Part shown: in pieces, positions 13,574 through 27,738 of the stretch | Numbering within the stretch: the first letter of the stretch is position 1 | Layout: each line of letters begins with the position of its first letter | Assembly: GCF_013373865.1 (NCBI RefSeq) | Contig: NC_050467.1 | Span: forward strand, 23,272,996 to 23,336,995 | DNA: 64,000 nt | Reading direction: 5' to 3' | Source: Monomorium pharaonis | Taxonomy: Eukaryota; Arthropoda; Insecta; Hymenoptera; Formicidae | Position numbers and translations under genes: made by a program | Notes under the pieces: generated by a model | What the model was told of the DNA's origin: nothing | Seen by the model: only the letters and a program-made list of their open reading frames with translations | The model's database searches: none

Positions 13574-13919
13574 ATTATAAAATACATAAATCCATTATAA
13601 AAGCGCGCGATATAATATCCGCAATTCCATGAATGAAGCAAAAGGAAAACGAGTGCACCTCCACGGCCTCCTTTAATGCTCCCTCCATTAAATGAAGACT
13701 TAACTTTCCTCTTGGTTTCGTATTCGCGAATTATATAGCCGCCGATCGCAGAAGCGTCGATTATCAGAGTCTTAATTGCCGCGGACGCTGGCTCCTCCGC
13801 GTGTGTTTCATTGATTTTCTCGGCGCGCACGGTCCGTGAGCTGAGACCGAAAAGTGCAATCGCAGATGCACCGTGCGTGTCCCCACGTAAGTATTCCGCT
13901 CGCGTAATTACGGTGAACA

Positions 13920-13931
13920 CCCCCCCCCCCC
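13920..13931. repeat. Homopolymer C run
   Basis: Twelve consecutive C. A similar run of eleven C is at 15,794-15,804, and one of eleven G is at 25,648-25,658. Confidence 0.9.
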
Positions 13932-13996
13932 TCGTGCTCTTTATCTCTCCTCCCAACCGTGCATCGCGATCACGTATCGCAACAATTGCGAGCGAT

Positions 13997-14019
13997 CTAC
14001 GACCGTTTTATGGTCGTAG
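13997..14019. repeat. Perfect short hairpin, 8-bp arms
   Basis: CTACGACC and GGTCGTAG flank the 7-nt loop GTTTTAT. A neighbouring GTCGATCGAC-rich stretch is also self-complementary. No terminator role is implied in this eukaryotic context. Confidence 0.75.
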
Positions 14020-14358
14020 ACGTAGTGGTCGATCGACGCATCGACGATCCCGATCGCGATACTATTACGTATACTGTAAGATCACGTAAGCTCTAAACGT
14101 GCGTGGGCTAGGTTTGAGCGGATCAAAGTATCTATTCGTCGAAACCGAGCGTATATATTACGCTGTGCAAACGAACCGTGAAACGTAAAATTAAATTTGT
14201 TTAAAAAAACTTTCTCTCTATAGAGAACGCGCCAGAGAAAATCGAATACTAATCAACGTTCATGCTCACCGTCATTCTCTCGATTTTAACGGCGAAATTC
14301 ATTTGCATTCACCGCACGTATTTTAACTCTTTATTTTTTTTTTAATTTAATCTCCCTG

Positions 14359-14379
14359 CAAATGTAACGTTTACATTTG
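14359..14379. repeat. Perfect short hairpin, 9-bp arms
   Basis: CAAATGTAA and TTACATTTG flank CGT. Confidence 0.75.
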
Positions 14380-17300
14380 TGAGGCTTTTCCAATTAAAAC
14401 ATCAGTCATAGAGATTTTTGTAGAGACATCTCTATAAAATTCTACTTGTGTGATTCCAAGGGGGAAAATTGCTACTCTGCCACGTTTTCTCTAAAGTCGC
14501 GCGACTAAAAGAGATCGTCGTAGAAAGCTCATCGAAGCATTATCGTAACATTATTATAGTAGGATAATTAACTTCGCATGCGGTTAGATACACAATATCG
14601 CAAAATTCAAGAGATAATTTATTAGCGCAAAAGATAACGAGCAATCCATATGCTCCAACATGCAATCAACTCGTTAATTTAGTCTGACTGCTTAACCAAC
14701 TGTTTTTTATTCGATCAATATTATTGGACACGGGGATCTCTTTAAAAGAGCGCCTCGATAATCTATCTTGGTCACGAGTTTAGACAGTTAAGAGTGATTA
14801 ATTACGCTATACAACGGGAGCCACGCCGAGGAAAGCCTAAAAAGTGGCGCGCACACGTGCGTAAACCTTAAACCGCATGTTCCCGCATTATTACGCGTGC
14901 AATCTCCGCAGGGCGCATTTACCACGACGTCCTGCGACAAAGCGGCATTTCCATCGCGTTGACGACGTAATTGAATAGGTTAATTGCCACCGGCGTGTTA
15001 ACGCTCCGCGCCGAGAGCCATTGCGAGCTTCTGGGAACAAGAATAGAGGAGCGGTATCAACTGCGGGGAACCAAGCGGGAGCTTGACGATGAGGGGTGGA
15101 CGCGGGGAAGACGCGGGCGTAATCACGAAACGATAGTCAGGCACGAGCAAGAAGAACACGAGCTAAGAGAACGGCCGTCTAAGATGCGCACAGCATCCCC
15201 CACCGGTGTCTCGGAGAGCGATCGTGCCGGGGCAAGCGGCTTCCAGTTAGGAGATCCCTTATCCGGAGAATAAGATCGGGGTCTTGTTAACCGCGGGCGA
15301 GCGTTGCCGTCGACCTCGCTATTGGAAATTTAACGACGGCTGAACGTTCGGGTAGATGAAAGGCGCTCGGCGTAATATTCACGGAGTTTTGAAATTCAAT
15401 TTACGAAGCGGAACGATACCGGCCATCTATTTGGATCGTTTCATCTGTAGGCTAACTTTGTCGAAAGTTTCATACACTTTAAGTTTACGAAGCGGTACAC
15501 GTAAACCAGAAGCCTACGTACGTCTACGTCAAAATCCGGAGGCTCGGCGTGGATTACAGATGGTCGGGATGTGTCTCGAGGCGATCTAAATCGATTCCGC
15601 ATTGACCAAACAGGAAAAAAAAAAAACAAGACGAGATGATAAAGTGCGAGGTTCGCCGAACATATTTTTATTTCGCGTGCGATATGAAATATAACTCTCA
15701 TCGCATCTGCTAGGTGACAGAATGTAAGAACATATTCATGGAAATATCTCGATTTTCATAAGAATGGGCCGTATCTCCTTCATCCCCGTTTGTCCCCCCC
15801 CCCCTTGCCCATTTCGGCGGTTTGGACGTAAATCTTCCTTCTCCTCGAGTGCTCGCGAGGGAAGCGAATGTGAGAGGTGTCGAGTATTACATATGGTACT
15901 ACGCTCCGTCACATCTCGTTTCTACCGTGAGAGAAATCGGCGCGGTCGACGGTCCTCGGGTATCAGCGCGCCTTGCAGATTTCGCGACCTTGGCGCTGTC
16001 ATTTATGAGATCGTTAACGTTCTCGGATACGCGCCCGGCGATCATTACGGTTTTACGACGGAGGAGCCAGCGTGGTCGATTGCACCTTATTATTAGCGAC
16101 ACGCGCTTAATCGGGCCCTCCGGGTCGTAAAAATTTTCGGATATGTCCACGACTCTCTCGGCTCGGCGCGTCGAACTTTCTCCGTGATTCGCACGTGGCG
16201 TAATGATATCGCATATGAAGATATTTACAATTCAAATCGGTCGACTCGCGATGATGAGCAATGGTTTTCATCTGAAACGCGATTTATTAAACGAATTAAT
16301 AGCAGACGCACGACAGTTCCTTTATCGCGGCGCGTATCGAGAGCTCTTCTTATATAAACTCATTAAAGAGTTAAAAATTCAAAGAAGCCATGTTTAAAAC
16401 TAGGATAACTAGAAATTACTCGATGCATTTTAATAAGGCACCAGCTGCTAATTTAAAAGCATCGTCATAACCTGGAAAACGTCAATGCGAAGGGGAAGAA
16501 TGAGGGCCCTGAAAGAGAGTGCACTTTTACAAGAGTATTAAAGAGCCGCCGGTTAAAAGCGGAGTACCGTTTGTACTCGCAAACGTAATTAATTAGCACT
16601 CCAAAGTAGGTGATGTTTTTTTTTCCTTAACTGGACGCTGCTTGCCAACACGAGAAGGCCATATAATTCGGACTATTAAACGGCTACAAAAAAGGGGTAT
16701 ATAAAAAAAAATTAATGAATGCGCTATATACACGCGCGCAAGGAAAATAGATGAGGGCAAAACGAGTAAGGGCAGTATAGAGAAGGAGACCTGGTTCCAC
16801 TTGTAATCGGCCGCTGGTGATGCAGTGTCCTTTATGGCGTAGGCAACACGACCATGGGGTGCCACGTGCAGGAGCCTCCTATTACACTCACCATGCAAAA
16901 ACCGCTGCGCCCAGGAACGATTTATCGCGAGCCAAGACGTGCCTTAAGAACAAAATTAAATCGTGTAGGCGGATTATTCTCGTAAGTCGCATGAGGGCAG
17001 ACGGACGTCCATGTCGGACGTGGGCACGCCTCGCGATGAGGGACAGATGATACCGCGAGAGTATCTGACGTAGTAAAAACGCGCGCTAGATCGCCCTTAT
17101 GGTTACAATGACATAGCATGAGTTATAAAACGCACACATACACACGCAAAATTCATATAATTTCTATTTTTTTTATAAAAAGGCTAAATACTAAGTACCG
17201 AGGACGAAATGATCAACGGAGTCGTGAGTTGTTATCATTAGATAATTCGATTTTTTAGGCAGGTATACATTTTTAGAATTGAGAAATTGTTTTCAGCTAT

Positions 17301-19914
17301 TACTTCACCGGCGATTCTCCCGACGTGCGAAGTTTGAAGAGACTCTTTTATCCTTATTTGCTTTGACATATGTAAATAACGTCGAATGATTTTCCTCGCG
17401 CCGCTCATCGTTTCCTACGCCAAGAATGAATTTTGCGCCATTGCGTTTCGCAAAACTCAGATGTTAATAGATGCGGCCTCAGCATCTCCTTTACCGAGTG
17501 ATTTAATCAAGTCGCGAAGGTGTTGCTTGCGGCAACGATGATCGACGCTTGTCCACGTTACACGTTGTATGTACATAAAGAATTCGAGGCTAAAGTCGGG
17601 AGACTCGCGTGCGAAGGCGTTGCGTCGTCAGCGAGTTACGTGATGGCTCAATACGCACGATAGCAGTATAAACGCATCCGACAGAATCGCTACGGACAAT
17701 CGAACGATATCGATTCGCGGCGCGCCACACGCGATAACAGATAACCACTGTCCTTGAGCCGTGGATGGCGGTTCCTTTCAGGCTTCATCCGGCTCGAATC
17801 CACTTCGAGAATCGCTTTCAAGGTGCCGAAGCGCGTTACAAATTGACGTGAAGTGGTTCGGTAAAGCAATGGAAGAAGCATTGGGTTCGTGAAAGATTTG
17901 TGGGCTTTTAAAAATCTTGAGAAAGAGGAATGCGAAAGATCTCGAGCACTTTTACAAACGCATTCTTCATGAAATATTCAGGAAAGACTGATAAATGTTA
18001 TTGATAATTTCGAAAATTGAAGTGGTAATTTCAATAAAACGGGCTGTAGAGAAATATCTACTTATTATTCCGTTTTAAAACTCCAAGAGAGAAACGATGA
18101 AAATTACGTGTATTCCTCTCGTGCATCTCGTTTACGTAATATTTCGAAAAATCGATATATTTCAAAGAGGACGAAGAAAACACTTTCAAGAAAATTGCCA
18201 CGGGCAACCGGGCGACATCAATTCTGTCACACGAGATAATGGATAATATCATCGTTCCGAGAACAGCGGTTTCTTTTGGTTTTCCGGTTATCCCGGACTC
18301 GAGTTCCCTTCAGAGAACGCTAGGAGGTGTTAACAAAGTCTCTTTCGCGAAACACATTACCGGAGTCCGCAGAGACCGCCACCTGAGCAAAAACTTCGCC
18401 GATAATCATTGAAAACTGACGTAAGGCGATTAAAGCGCAATTAGACGCTTTTTTGCACGCGAAGTGACGTAGGTAGATTCCGAACGAAGGCCGCGAAGGC
18501 CACTTTAAACCGCAGAGATCCTAGTCGATCCTGGGCGATGGAGAAAGGTACGATCGTAATCAAGTAACGAGGCGTGCCAAACAAAGGATCATCGACGGCT
18601 CGCCGCTTGCGCCATTATTGCGTTACAAGCAACATTTTTGTAACCCGTGGGTCGCCCCCGCACGGCGTTTGTTACTTTCATTAAGTCGTTGATGCTCCGT
18701 GATCACCGGGGACCAGGCGAAATTAAATTACGGGACGTACACTGCGCCGTAGTTCACGTTTTCGTAATTTTCGTCGTGGCTTTCACTCTTTTTTTTTTTC
18801 AGATTTCCGACAGACAGGCCAAACGCGGGTAAAATAATGGAGATTGAGCTCTGCTTGAATCAACATACTTTTAATTTGTATGCGTAATTCCATTAATCGC
18901 TTTCAAAAATGCTTCCGTTATTCAAAAATTGTATGTAGAATTATTATAAGAATGGTACAGATTGTTGTCTCTTAGTTACGCAAATGTCTCGAAAATAAAT
19001 AATTAAACTGCTGACAGGTACTGTCATGTTTAAACGATATCAAGTCGCAATTATTGAAGCGATATCGCTCATAATGACGCAGATCGAAGAAGAGAAGATT
19101 CTTCTTCGGTCCTCGGTACGTTATCCGTCGCTGACGAGCCACGGGCGTCTCGCTGCAATAAATTTATCAACTCGGTTTCCTACCGCGCCACCCGTGGAGA
19201 TTATAAATCCACCCACTGAAAGGAAGCGCGCGCCTTCGTGCCTTGCGCTCAGACGCAGGACATTGGTAGCCATTACAGCGAGCAAACCGCTGAGAAAAGG
19301 ACGCGGTTAAAAAAAAAAAAAAAGGCTCGCGCCTTTCTTGGATACAGGCAATTTATTACACGGAAAGTTATTTATAGGAACGTATAAATTTCCTCATTTG
19401 AGGAGAGAAGGAGTTAAACAATAAATATACGCGCCGCTCACCCCGAGGACAAATAAACGTAAGTAGTTCTCTCTTCATGCGCGATTAAAATCATAAAATT
19501 TATGAAAGTTCACGCGACGCCAGCTGAGAGTTAATCAAGTTACCGCGAGAGAGATTTTCGTTTCCTCCTCGCCCCCCTGCTAGGAGGCCGAGATACAAAT
19601 CGCTCTTATAAATCTGTCTGGGTCCGCGATTGCACTCCCGTCTCACTTGATCCCGCGGAACAGTATAGAGGGAAGGAAGGGACCTCGCGAGACGGGAAAA
19701 ATTCAGCGCCGTTACAAGCGTGCGGCATTCTAGAAAGCGGATGGAAACGGGCCGGCGCGCGGCGCGGCGCGGTGGCGGCGCGCCTCACGATCACGGCAGC
19801 AGAGCGAAGCGGGTGCGAGAACGATCACGGCGTACGATACGGTGCGCCGAGGAACCCGAGAAGAGGAATACCTTTCCCTGGTACAGCGCACATTCGGAGG
19901 AGAGACATGGGGAG

Positions 19915-20046
19915 GGAGAGAGAGAGAGAGAAACTCGCGCGTACGCGCGCACGTCGGCGCGTGCCATAAGCGTCGCCCACGCGCGACACGCGCGGAGATT
20001 TTCTATCTTCAGCGCTGGCTACGTTCTCTCTCTCTCTCTCTCTCTC
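19915..20046. repeat. (GA)n facing (CT)n, able to pair
   Basis: (GA)n at 19,915-19,931 and (CT)n at 20,025-20,046 are complementary across a GC-rich spacer of about 90 bp that itself carries CGCGCG-type palindromes. The block could fold as a stem-loop in RNA. Confidence 0.8.
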
Positions 20047-20865
20047 GGCTCCTCCTCATTTCTCTCTCGTTGCAAAGGTTATGAAAACAAAGGTTATAAG
20101 TGCATCGGTCTGAAAAATTGCGGACGTTTCAGTGCAAAGTTTCTACGCTACGTCTGCTGCGTTAACTGACCTAATATAGACCTGATATTATCTCTTATCT
20201 CTAATATTTTCATATTTTTGACATAGGCCCATTTTCACCAACTAAATTAACTTTAATCTCGGTTTAACTCACCTGTTATCTCATTTTAATGCTAGAGAAT
20301 TAAAACGCGTAATTTCTAGTGCCAAATGTGCCCGACGTTCAGCAACGTCGACAACCGCGTCACGGTGAGAGCATAGGTATTTTGTTGCGTGCCACGAAAT
20401 ATAGAAGCGAGAATTCCACGCGGTTCGAATCGACAGACAGTGATGTTAGTTAGTGCACAAATCGGTTCTGGATCGGTAGCACTCGCTTACGGCGCGTGCT
20501 TGAACCTTCTGCCTACGCGCGCGAGCTAAACAGAATTTTTACGTTCGAGCTCAGAATCGGAATCGAATATGATATTCGATCGGATACTTTTTTTTCCCGC
20601 CACAGTTTCTAACCGAGCGCGATATGCATATTATAATTTATCCGCAATACTAGCCTCTATTACGAAACCCAGTCGATATTCGATACGATTCCGTATTTCC
20701 TCTCGAGCAGCTGTTCACTTTGCTGTTTCTTTTTAAAAACATAGATCGCGAACGCTCTCCGCCAGGGGATGGACTTCTCTAATTGATCAAAGTGCATCGT
20801 ATATACGATAGCTCTCTCTTGCAACGTACGCCACACCGCTGATATGTAAATAAGCGCGTCGTTAA

Positions 20866-20898
20866 CGAGAAATTATATTGAATAAATATAATTTCTCG
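20866..20898. repeat. Perfect 13-bp hairpin next to a TATA-like box
   Basis: CGAGAAATTATAT and ATATAATTTCTCG flank the 7-nt loop TGAATAA without a mismatch. Eight bases further on, TATAAAAGG (20,906-20,914) matches the TATA consensus. No initiator or open frame of note follows at the expected distance, so a promoter call is weak. Confidence 0.75.
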
Positions 20899-23800
20899 GC
20901 CGGTTTATAAAAGGCATATCGCGATCGCGGATGAGCATACTTAAGAGTTAATGCAAAATGAGCGTAACGATATCGGGTTCGCTTGAGAAACCCGTTCTCG
21001 AAAGCAAATAATTGTCGCAATTTTCTCTCGCGCACTTACAAGGTAAATACCACGAGAAGTTGCCCCTATCGTCGATATAAAGACGAAAAAATAAAATATG
21101 AAAGCAAGACGTAGGCCGTGTCACGTAACCGTTACGTTAATTGTGCGGTACTTTCTACATTAAGCGAGACAGTAACATATTTTTTACCTGTTACATCAAT
21201 TGTTATAATATAGAAAAATAATCTACAATCAATTAATGTTAACATATTATAACGTTGTTTAGATGCAACGGCGTGAATAAGCAATATCTTATGATATTGT
21301 ATGTAATTGTTCGTTAAGAAAAATGCGGATTCTCGTTCGACAAATTGTTCTCTTTTCACAATTCGCTTCTCTACGGCCCGAAAATCCTGGCGGATTGGCG
21401 AACATCGATGATCGCCACTGCTGCGTCGCGTAACGAGAACACGAGGCGTACAACGGTCTCCTGTGGAAAATCTCACGAGCTTCCTCAGGACGCGGAACGG
21501 GTATAAATACGTGATTTACCACGCCGCGCCGAGATTTACGACACTTGCTCCTGGTCGGTACGGCCCGTCCGCGCGCGTTAAAACCACTCCCTGGCTCGGA
21601 AGTGAAGAGAACAGGAGTAGCCACGTTAGAGTGCCGATCGTTCGATTTAACTTTCTTAACTTTCATTTCCTAAGTGTATACGAAATATCTCGCGTCGAAA
21701 ATATCTGGCGTTAACGAAAGAAGTATGCACGTGACCGTAGATGAGGAGATAATTGCGACTTACATAGTTCGCTCCTGGAGAATGTACGAGCGCGCGATGC
21801 AGAGCCGTGATTAAACTAAAACGGCATTTAAAATGTGAAGCCATTAAAGAAGCGTCTGTGTTAACCTTTAACTTGACGTGACGCTTACGGAAGATGGATT
21901 TACAATCGTATTGTAGAATATCTGCAGGAAACAAGGCGAAAGTTTAAGTTTAATTAAAAAGAAATATACGCAAAGAATTTATGCTTTAATTATGATAATT
22001 GCGTAAATATAATAATAATTATATAAAAATATAAATTTTATTTTTATTCATGGCAATAGTGTAACGCGCCTTTGTATTTTACCGTATTAAGCCTTCAGGA
22101 GTAACTAAAAATAGCTAAAACGTGTCAATACACGTTTTTACGCTTGTAGATAAAAACGTGCTCCAAGTTTGCGCCGTCTACGTGACGTTTTGGCACCTTG
22201 CAAATCACCACATCTTTTTTTTTTTCTTTTTCTCTTTAACCTTCGTGAATATGTCACGACGCGTGTTTTGCCGGCAGCAGAAGTTTCGTGCACGTACATT
22301 TGTATTTTTGAAACGTCGTGCGATTTCTCGCCATAAAATTTTACAGAACCTGAACATAGCCTCTGAAATTTGACAAGCAGTTTGCATACTTATTGCATTT
22401 ATTATTAAATAAATTTGTAACAAAAGACACAAACCAAATGAAAGATTAAAAAATAAAAAGAAAGTAGGGGAAGAATAATACGCTTAAAAATTAATTCGCG
22501 AATAGTTGCACAAGTATGAGTACATTAACGTCATGAGTGCTAAAAACACAGGTAAAAGACAGAATCTATCTTTCAAGTCCATAAATGTTACATAAAAAGA
22601 GTGATATAAAAATACGGTTAGTAAATCAGTACGTGCGATTGCGTTTTCTCTTAAGACGCCGTCGGCCAAAATGGAATTCTTGCTTTCGACGTCGACATAA
22701 CGAGAAACACACGGGAACGCATTTCCTACTTCATTTCCAGCAGCCTTCGGTCGTCGTGTACGGGGGCGGTATATAAAACGACTATTTATTCACGGCTGGA
22801 TAATCAACGGGGCATCTCCGCGCTTTCGAGTCGCCACGAATGAAAATAAAGGAACGGTGAGAGAACGGGGAAATTTCATCTTGTTGTCGTGTCGTAGGCG
22901 TCGATCCGATAGCCTCGATCGCCGCGGACATCGCGCGGCAATTAAAGGAGAGAAAAGCGAGCGAGAAAATCGGGATCGAGTCGTGGCTGCCCGCGAGCTA
23001 CGGTTGCCTCTAATATCGATGTCGTAATAACGTCCGGCCTTTTACGCGGACAGAAATAATTACGGTCTCGGTTACAATCGCGTGGCCGCGAGGGCGGAAA
23101 CTGGCGCGAGCCTTTCGGTGATCCCGCAGCAAAACGCAACTGTAAACTGTGGCAAAATGGTAATTATCGATGGCGCCAGCTACGCCAAACGACACACAGA
23201 ACACAGCTGCAACAGTAGTAGAAATTTATGCATCATAAACCCCCGGGGGCAGCGCGGCGCGACGACGAAACGCGGCAAAAGCGGGCGAGTAAGCGGAAAA
23301 TCTCAATTGACATTTCGATAATAATTTCAGCTGGGGAAACTAGCCTTCGAGGCCTCGCTCGTTTCACTCGTTTCACGAGCGGATATCGTCCGCCCTCATA
23401 AAATTTCATACGCGCGTCGCAGGAACAGATATACTCGAGTTACGCGAAAGGGTACGCGATGATTGTGTAACCGCGGTGACCTAAGCGGATCGCTTTCCGT
23501 AATCGAGACATTGCGGTCGATATATATCCGAGGGATACCTCTATACGGTCGGCTGAAGACTGTTTCCCTCGCGTGAATCAAGCCGATCGACGGACACACC
23601 GCAAACAATCGCCGCGGGTTCTCAGGAGCGGAAGCGAGCCTTTTCCCGCGCGGGAAGGTACAATGTACCCTCGACGAGCCTTACGCCGGGATAATTAAAG
23701 GAGAATTGCTTTGTCATTTTCGACGTATAGGGGCACTTAACAAGGCCCGTTCGCGGATCTACGCGCGCGGTCCGTGTATTCGCTGCAATTTTAATTAGAT

Positions 23801-24643
23801 TCGCACAGCGTCGCTCCTCCCCCGTGAAAGAGTTTCTCGTTGTTCCGCGAAGCTATTGTGCTCCCGCCGCATTGAGAAACAACGCGACTTTTTTTTTCTT
23901 CCGTGTTCTTCGAGGAACTTTTGAATTTTTAAAATATTCCGAGCTAGAAAGGATACAGGCTGGCAGAGTTAATTTTTATGCGATTCGTTATTCTTCACGA
24001 TAAAAAGAAAGGGAATAAATTCCGTTCACCAAATTCACAGTCAAACATTAATGTTAAAATAATTTGACAAACGTGATTCGGCTACCGCGCTCTTTTTCGC
24101 ATTGATACTCTCTCTCTCTCGCCGGAAGCGAAGTGTATTCGGTTACTTAATGCATATTCCACTGTACTTATTCGGCTATATCACCATACGCTATCCGGAC
24201 AGCAGCGTGCAAATAATACCGTTACAGGAACACGACGTCCTGTACAGGCGTATCGCGTATACACCTGATGTCGTTGCCTTCTGACAATCGTGCAAGGTGA
24301 GGTTTTAACGAGCGAACTCTTCTGCCTGCGAATTTCTTTCGCGCGATCCCCCCCTCTTCCCCTCCGTTCTTGGATAAGAATATTCCTGAGATCTGATATT
24401 GACCTGTTGATGCTCGTCGCGTATTAGCAACACGATACCGTTACAAATAACGTACGTCGCTTTTGTGAACGTTAACAATGTGCTCACAATTACAACGCCT
24501 AGTCTCATACGATACCTACGCACAATGACAAAAAAAAATTCATCGGCGAGAGAGGAGACTGTAAGCGGAATATCGCGGCTGTTGTTCTGATCGAAATGAG
24601 TGGGAGAATTTATCATAGTCCAAGACTTAAAAATTTACGCGGG

Positions 24644-24646
<3 letters not shown>

Positions 24647-24675
<29 letters not shown>
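24647..24675 (-). repeat. (CT)n microsatellite
   Basis: Perfect CT alternation for 29 bp. Confidence 0.98.
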
Positions 24676-27600
24676 GACAATCGGATCGTTTGTTTTGAAA
24701 AGTGCATGAGTCAGTACAGTTGAATTTCACAACAGAGAGACAAAGCGATACGGCGGGGAATAAACGATACTCCGTGCCCGCGCGTACATTTGCTTATTAG
24801 AGGCGGATCGATGAAATTAATATCTTCGATCTAAACCTCGCACTCTGCACACGCGTCATTATTTCTTCGTGTGAAAAAAAAAAAAACGTACGTGTTACCT
24901 TAATGCTTTGACCGTCCCGCGGTTCTCACATCTGTTGCGCGAAGGGAGGAACATATTTTGCACGACTGATCAATAAACATCACATTAAATTGACTAATAA
25001 TTTGTATTAAAAGACGAGCCTTGCTAGCTTTCATTTTGTTAGTCGGCAATCGCAACAAATGCCGCTTTCGCAAATAAATATCGACGACCGCCGTTATTAA
25101 AGCGAGATTTTAAATCGCCGGGGACGCGATTCGCACGGAAAGCAATCGCGAATTCACGGAAAGAGAGATATCTCTCTGCATTACGCGCGCGTATTATCAG
25201 CGTGTGTGCCGTTGTTTTGTCGGTGATTGTTCTGCCTCTCGGCGGAGAAGCGGAATGGTACGCCGCAGAATCACAAATTATCATAACGACATTCCGAGGC
25301 TATCGCCAATGCCGTACATTTGCCTGAACAAACGAACGAACGGACGAACTGGACACGACGGCGATAGTTTTATTTTCACAATGAAGGAAAAAAAAGCGCG
25401 CGACCTTTGATTTCACGCCGGCGTAATTTTCATGGCCGACGCTACTTTAATCAAAGTTACACAACAGAGTGCAACTCGTACATAAGATATAATTCCTTAT
25501 ATTTTATTAAGCAATGAGAAATTAGACGAGAAATTAAGTAACGTTAATTTTGTTTCTCTCACAGCGTACGAATACACATGTAAATTTTAACTGCCAATAA
25601 TTCGAGATTATCATTACATTATTTTGATCGGGAGAAGATTATACGGAGGGGGGGGGGGTAACACGAAGCGCCGCTTTTTAATTGCAGCCATATTCCGCAT
25701 TCCGCGCGCGCGGCACGAAACGTGACGACGGCCACGAGAGACGCGCGGGAAAGCGTAACGAAATCGTGATTCAGTCTTAATACAGGGCTCACGATTATAG
25801 ACTAGGGACTGTCGCATCTCGTCCGTAGCCGTCGGGCATCGGAGCCATCGTCGAGAGCGCGGGAAGCATTTTACGTGCAAATGCAAAATCACGGGTTGCA
25901 CGCCGAGCTATATCTTTCCGCTACCTTCCTCCTTCCGATACCCGGGTGTTATTAGGTGGAAAAAAAAGGGCCGAGAGGCGGAGAGAAGAGTCGAGAAAAG
26001 GACGGGCTACCGCGCGCACCGGCGCCGCCGTCGGGAGCTAGAAAACGATGTTCATTAAGTTCGTTAAGGAACCTAAATCCCGGCTGGCCTGGAGGTACAA
26101 GGGTTTTCCGAGCGATTTCCACGCTTGACGGGCGTGGCGTCTGTTCTCCATCCATATAGGCGGCCACACACGTCCCACATCTTCAACACGATCTGCGTTT
26201 TCTCTAGGAGCGCGGGGCCGCGAATGCGCGCGATAATCGAGCCGCGCGAGCTCGCCTACGTGCTAACTGTACATTGTGGGTCATTGCTTGCGATAAGTGC
26301 CCTGAATGTCCGACATTTTTGCGAGATGTTAATGGGCTCGATCTCGGGCAGCGTGGCGCGCGCGAGGATATATATACTTTCTTTTATCGATTTTAGCTAT
26401 GCCTACCCGACACCAGGTCGACGTGTCGTAGAGAAGCGGTTATGGGCGAAATTAAATTTGCATAAACGTCTCAGGCCGGCTCGAACCCGCTCGCTCGCCC
26501 GACGGATTTATGCCCGTCTTCCGGGACGGAAATCGTGCGGCTGCAGGGCTGCAGTTACTCTCCTAAGAGGAAATTCACCTACTTTTAACAATTATGCGCA
26601 ATTACGCGCGACGATCCCTCATTATCGGTACGCGGAATAGCCTTGCTCTTTAACGCTTTCCCGCTAATGACACTTTGGCGAATCACGGGCTTTTCCTTTC
26701 GAATCCCGTCGAACGCGTAATTGCAAAGTTACTAACGGAAATTAAACTCTCTCGCGCTGAGTTGAACTGAAAGAATTCGAAGCGGGCGGAAACATTACTT
26801 TCCAGTTCATTTCGGAGGAATAACTTTCTTCAACTCGAAGCGCAATAATGCAGCGCTGGAGATATTGCAACGTTGCAGTAAACAATTAATCATCGAGCTC
26901 TTAAGCTGTTGAATTAACGAACGAGAAAAATAAATAAGTTATCGCAGTTATCGAATTCGCGGAAGCGGCCGAATGGAGCGATTAAAAGTTGAGAGCTTTC
27001 GAGTTTTCGATTGTTGACCGAGAGATCAAGACAGATTGGTCTTCCGTCAGAACTCAAGTGCGCAAAATCCCGATTCCGTGGCGGCTACGTGCGGGAGCGC
27101 ACGATCGATCGAGCTTTCGCGGATCCGCCGGTCGGGGCGGGAATGGCACGCGTGGCATTTTTAACGGCGTCGATAACGCACCTGGCGCAATAATGCCCGC
27201 CTTCTTGATGAATGAAGTGCATTTCTGTCGCGGTCTCCGTGGGAGTGCTCCCGTTTTCCGCCGAGATAATCTCGCGACGAGAAACTCGCCGATCCTGTCC
27301 CGCGGCCGAGCCGAGCGAGAGAGGCTAGAAACACGGCGAATCCGTGAGGCACACGTGCACGCCTCTTATCGATAACGTGCAAATTATCGAATATCGGCGT
27401 ATAATCGACGACTTCGCGGCTACTACCGCGAATTAACTCGAATGATAAAGTAATTAACGGTATATCGCACGGAAGAGATTGCTCTCGTGATATTATCGTA
27501 CGTCTGGGGCGTCCGCGAATCGCGCGTAAATCGCGAAAGCTCGATGAGTCGTAGCGATCGGCTACCAGATTTTACACGCGGCTACGAATTGGAATCCGTC

Positions 27601-27738
27601 GAATCGACAAAATGAGAAATGCACCTCCTGCACGCGTGCGATTGCAGATCTCGGGAGTATAATTTACAGTTAACAAATAATAAACGAGACTTTGTACACG
27701 TTGATATCGAAATGAACGTCGGTTGAGTAGCTTCTTAC

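Larger units (their letters stand above)
10001..19600. other. Non-coding block
   Basis: Mixed GC-rich and AT-rich sequence without a supported gene. Notable points are the (AT)n at 13,531, C runs at 13,920 and 15,794, hairpins at 13,997 and 14,359, and a plus-strand GTAAGT donor at 13,887-13,892 without a convincing exon before it. I see nothing else of note. Confidence 0.6.
19601..27738. other. Non-coding block, would be downstream intron of the signal-peptide exon
   Basis: It contains GA/CT tracts at 19,915-20,046 and 24,647, hairpins at 20,333-20,350 and 20,866, and TATA-like motifs at 20,906 and 22,770 (TATATAAAA). A possible repeat start lies at about 20,227 (GGCCCATTTTCACCAAC), and an AT-rich zone at 21,940-22,060. 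I searched the minus strand for a continuation of the exon at 27,739 and found no convincing one. Confidence 0.55.

Noticed and set aside
20422..20431. GGTTCGAATC, a tRNA B-box-like motif
   Set aside because: No T-arm stem around it, no A box at the right distance and no acceptor stem.
24102..24300. 60-codon frame near a GTGAGG donor
   Set aside because: The frame ends in a stop before the donor, so the two signals do not belong together.
26125..26640. 171-codon plus-strand open frame
   Set aside because: Overlaps a protein-like minus-strand frame at 25,952-26,167 and has neither a recognisable domain nor conserved splice structure; openness is explained by high GC.
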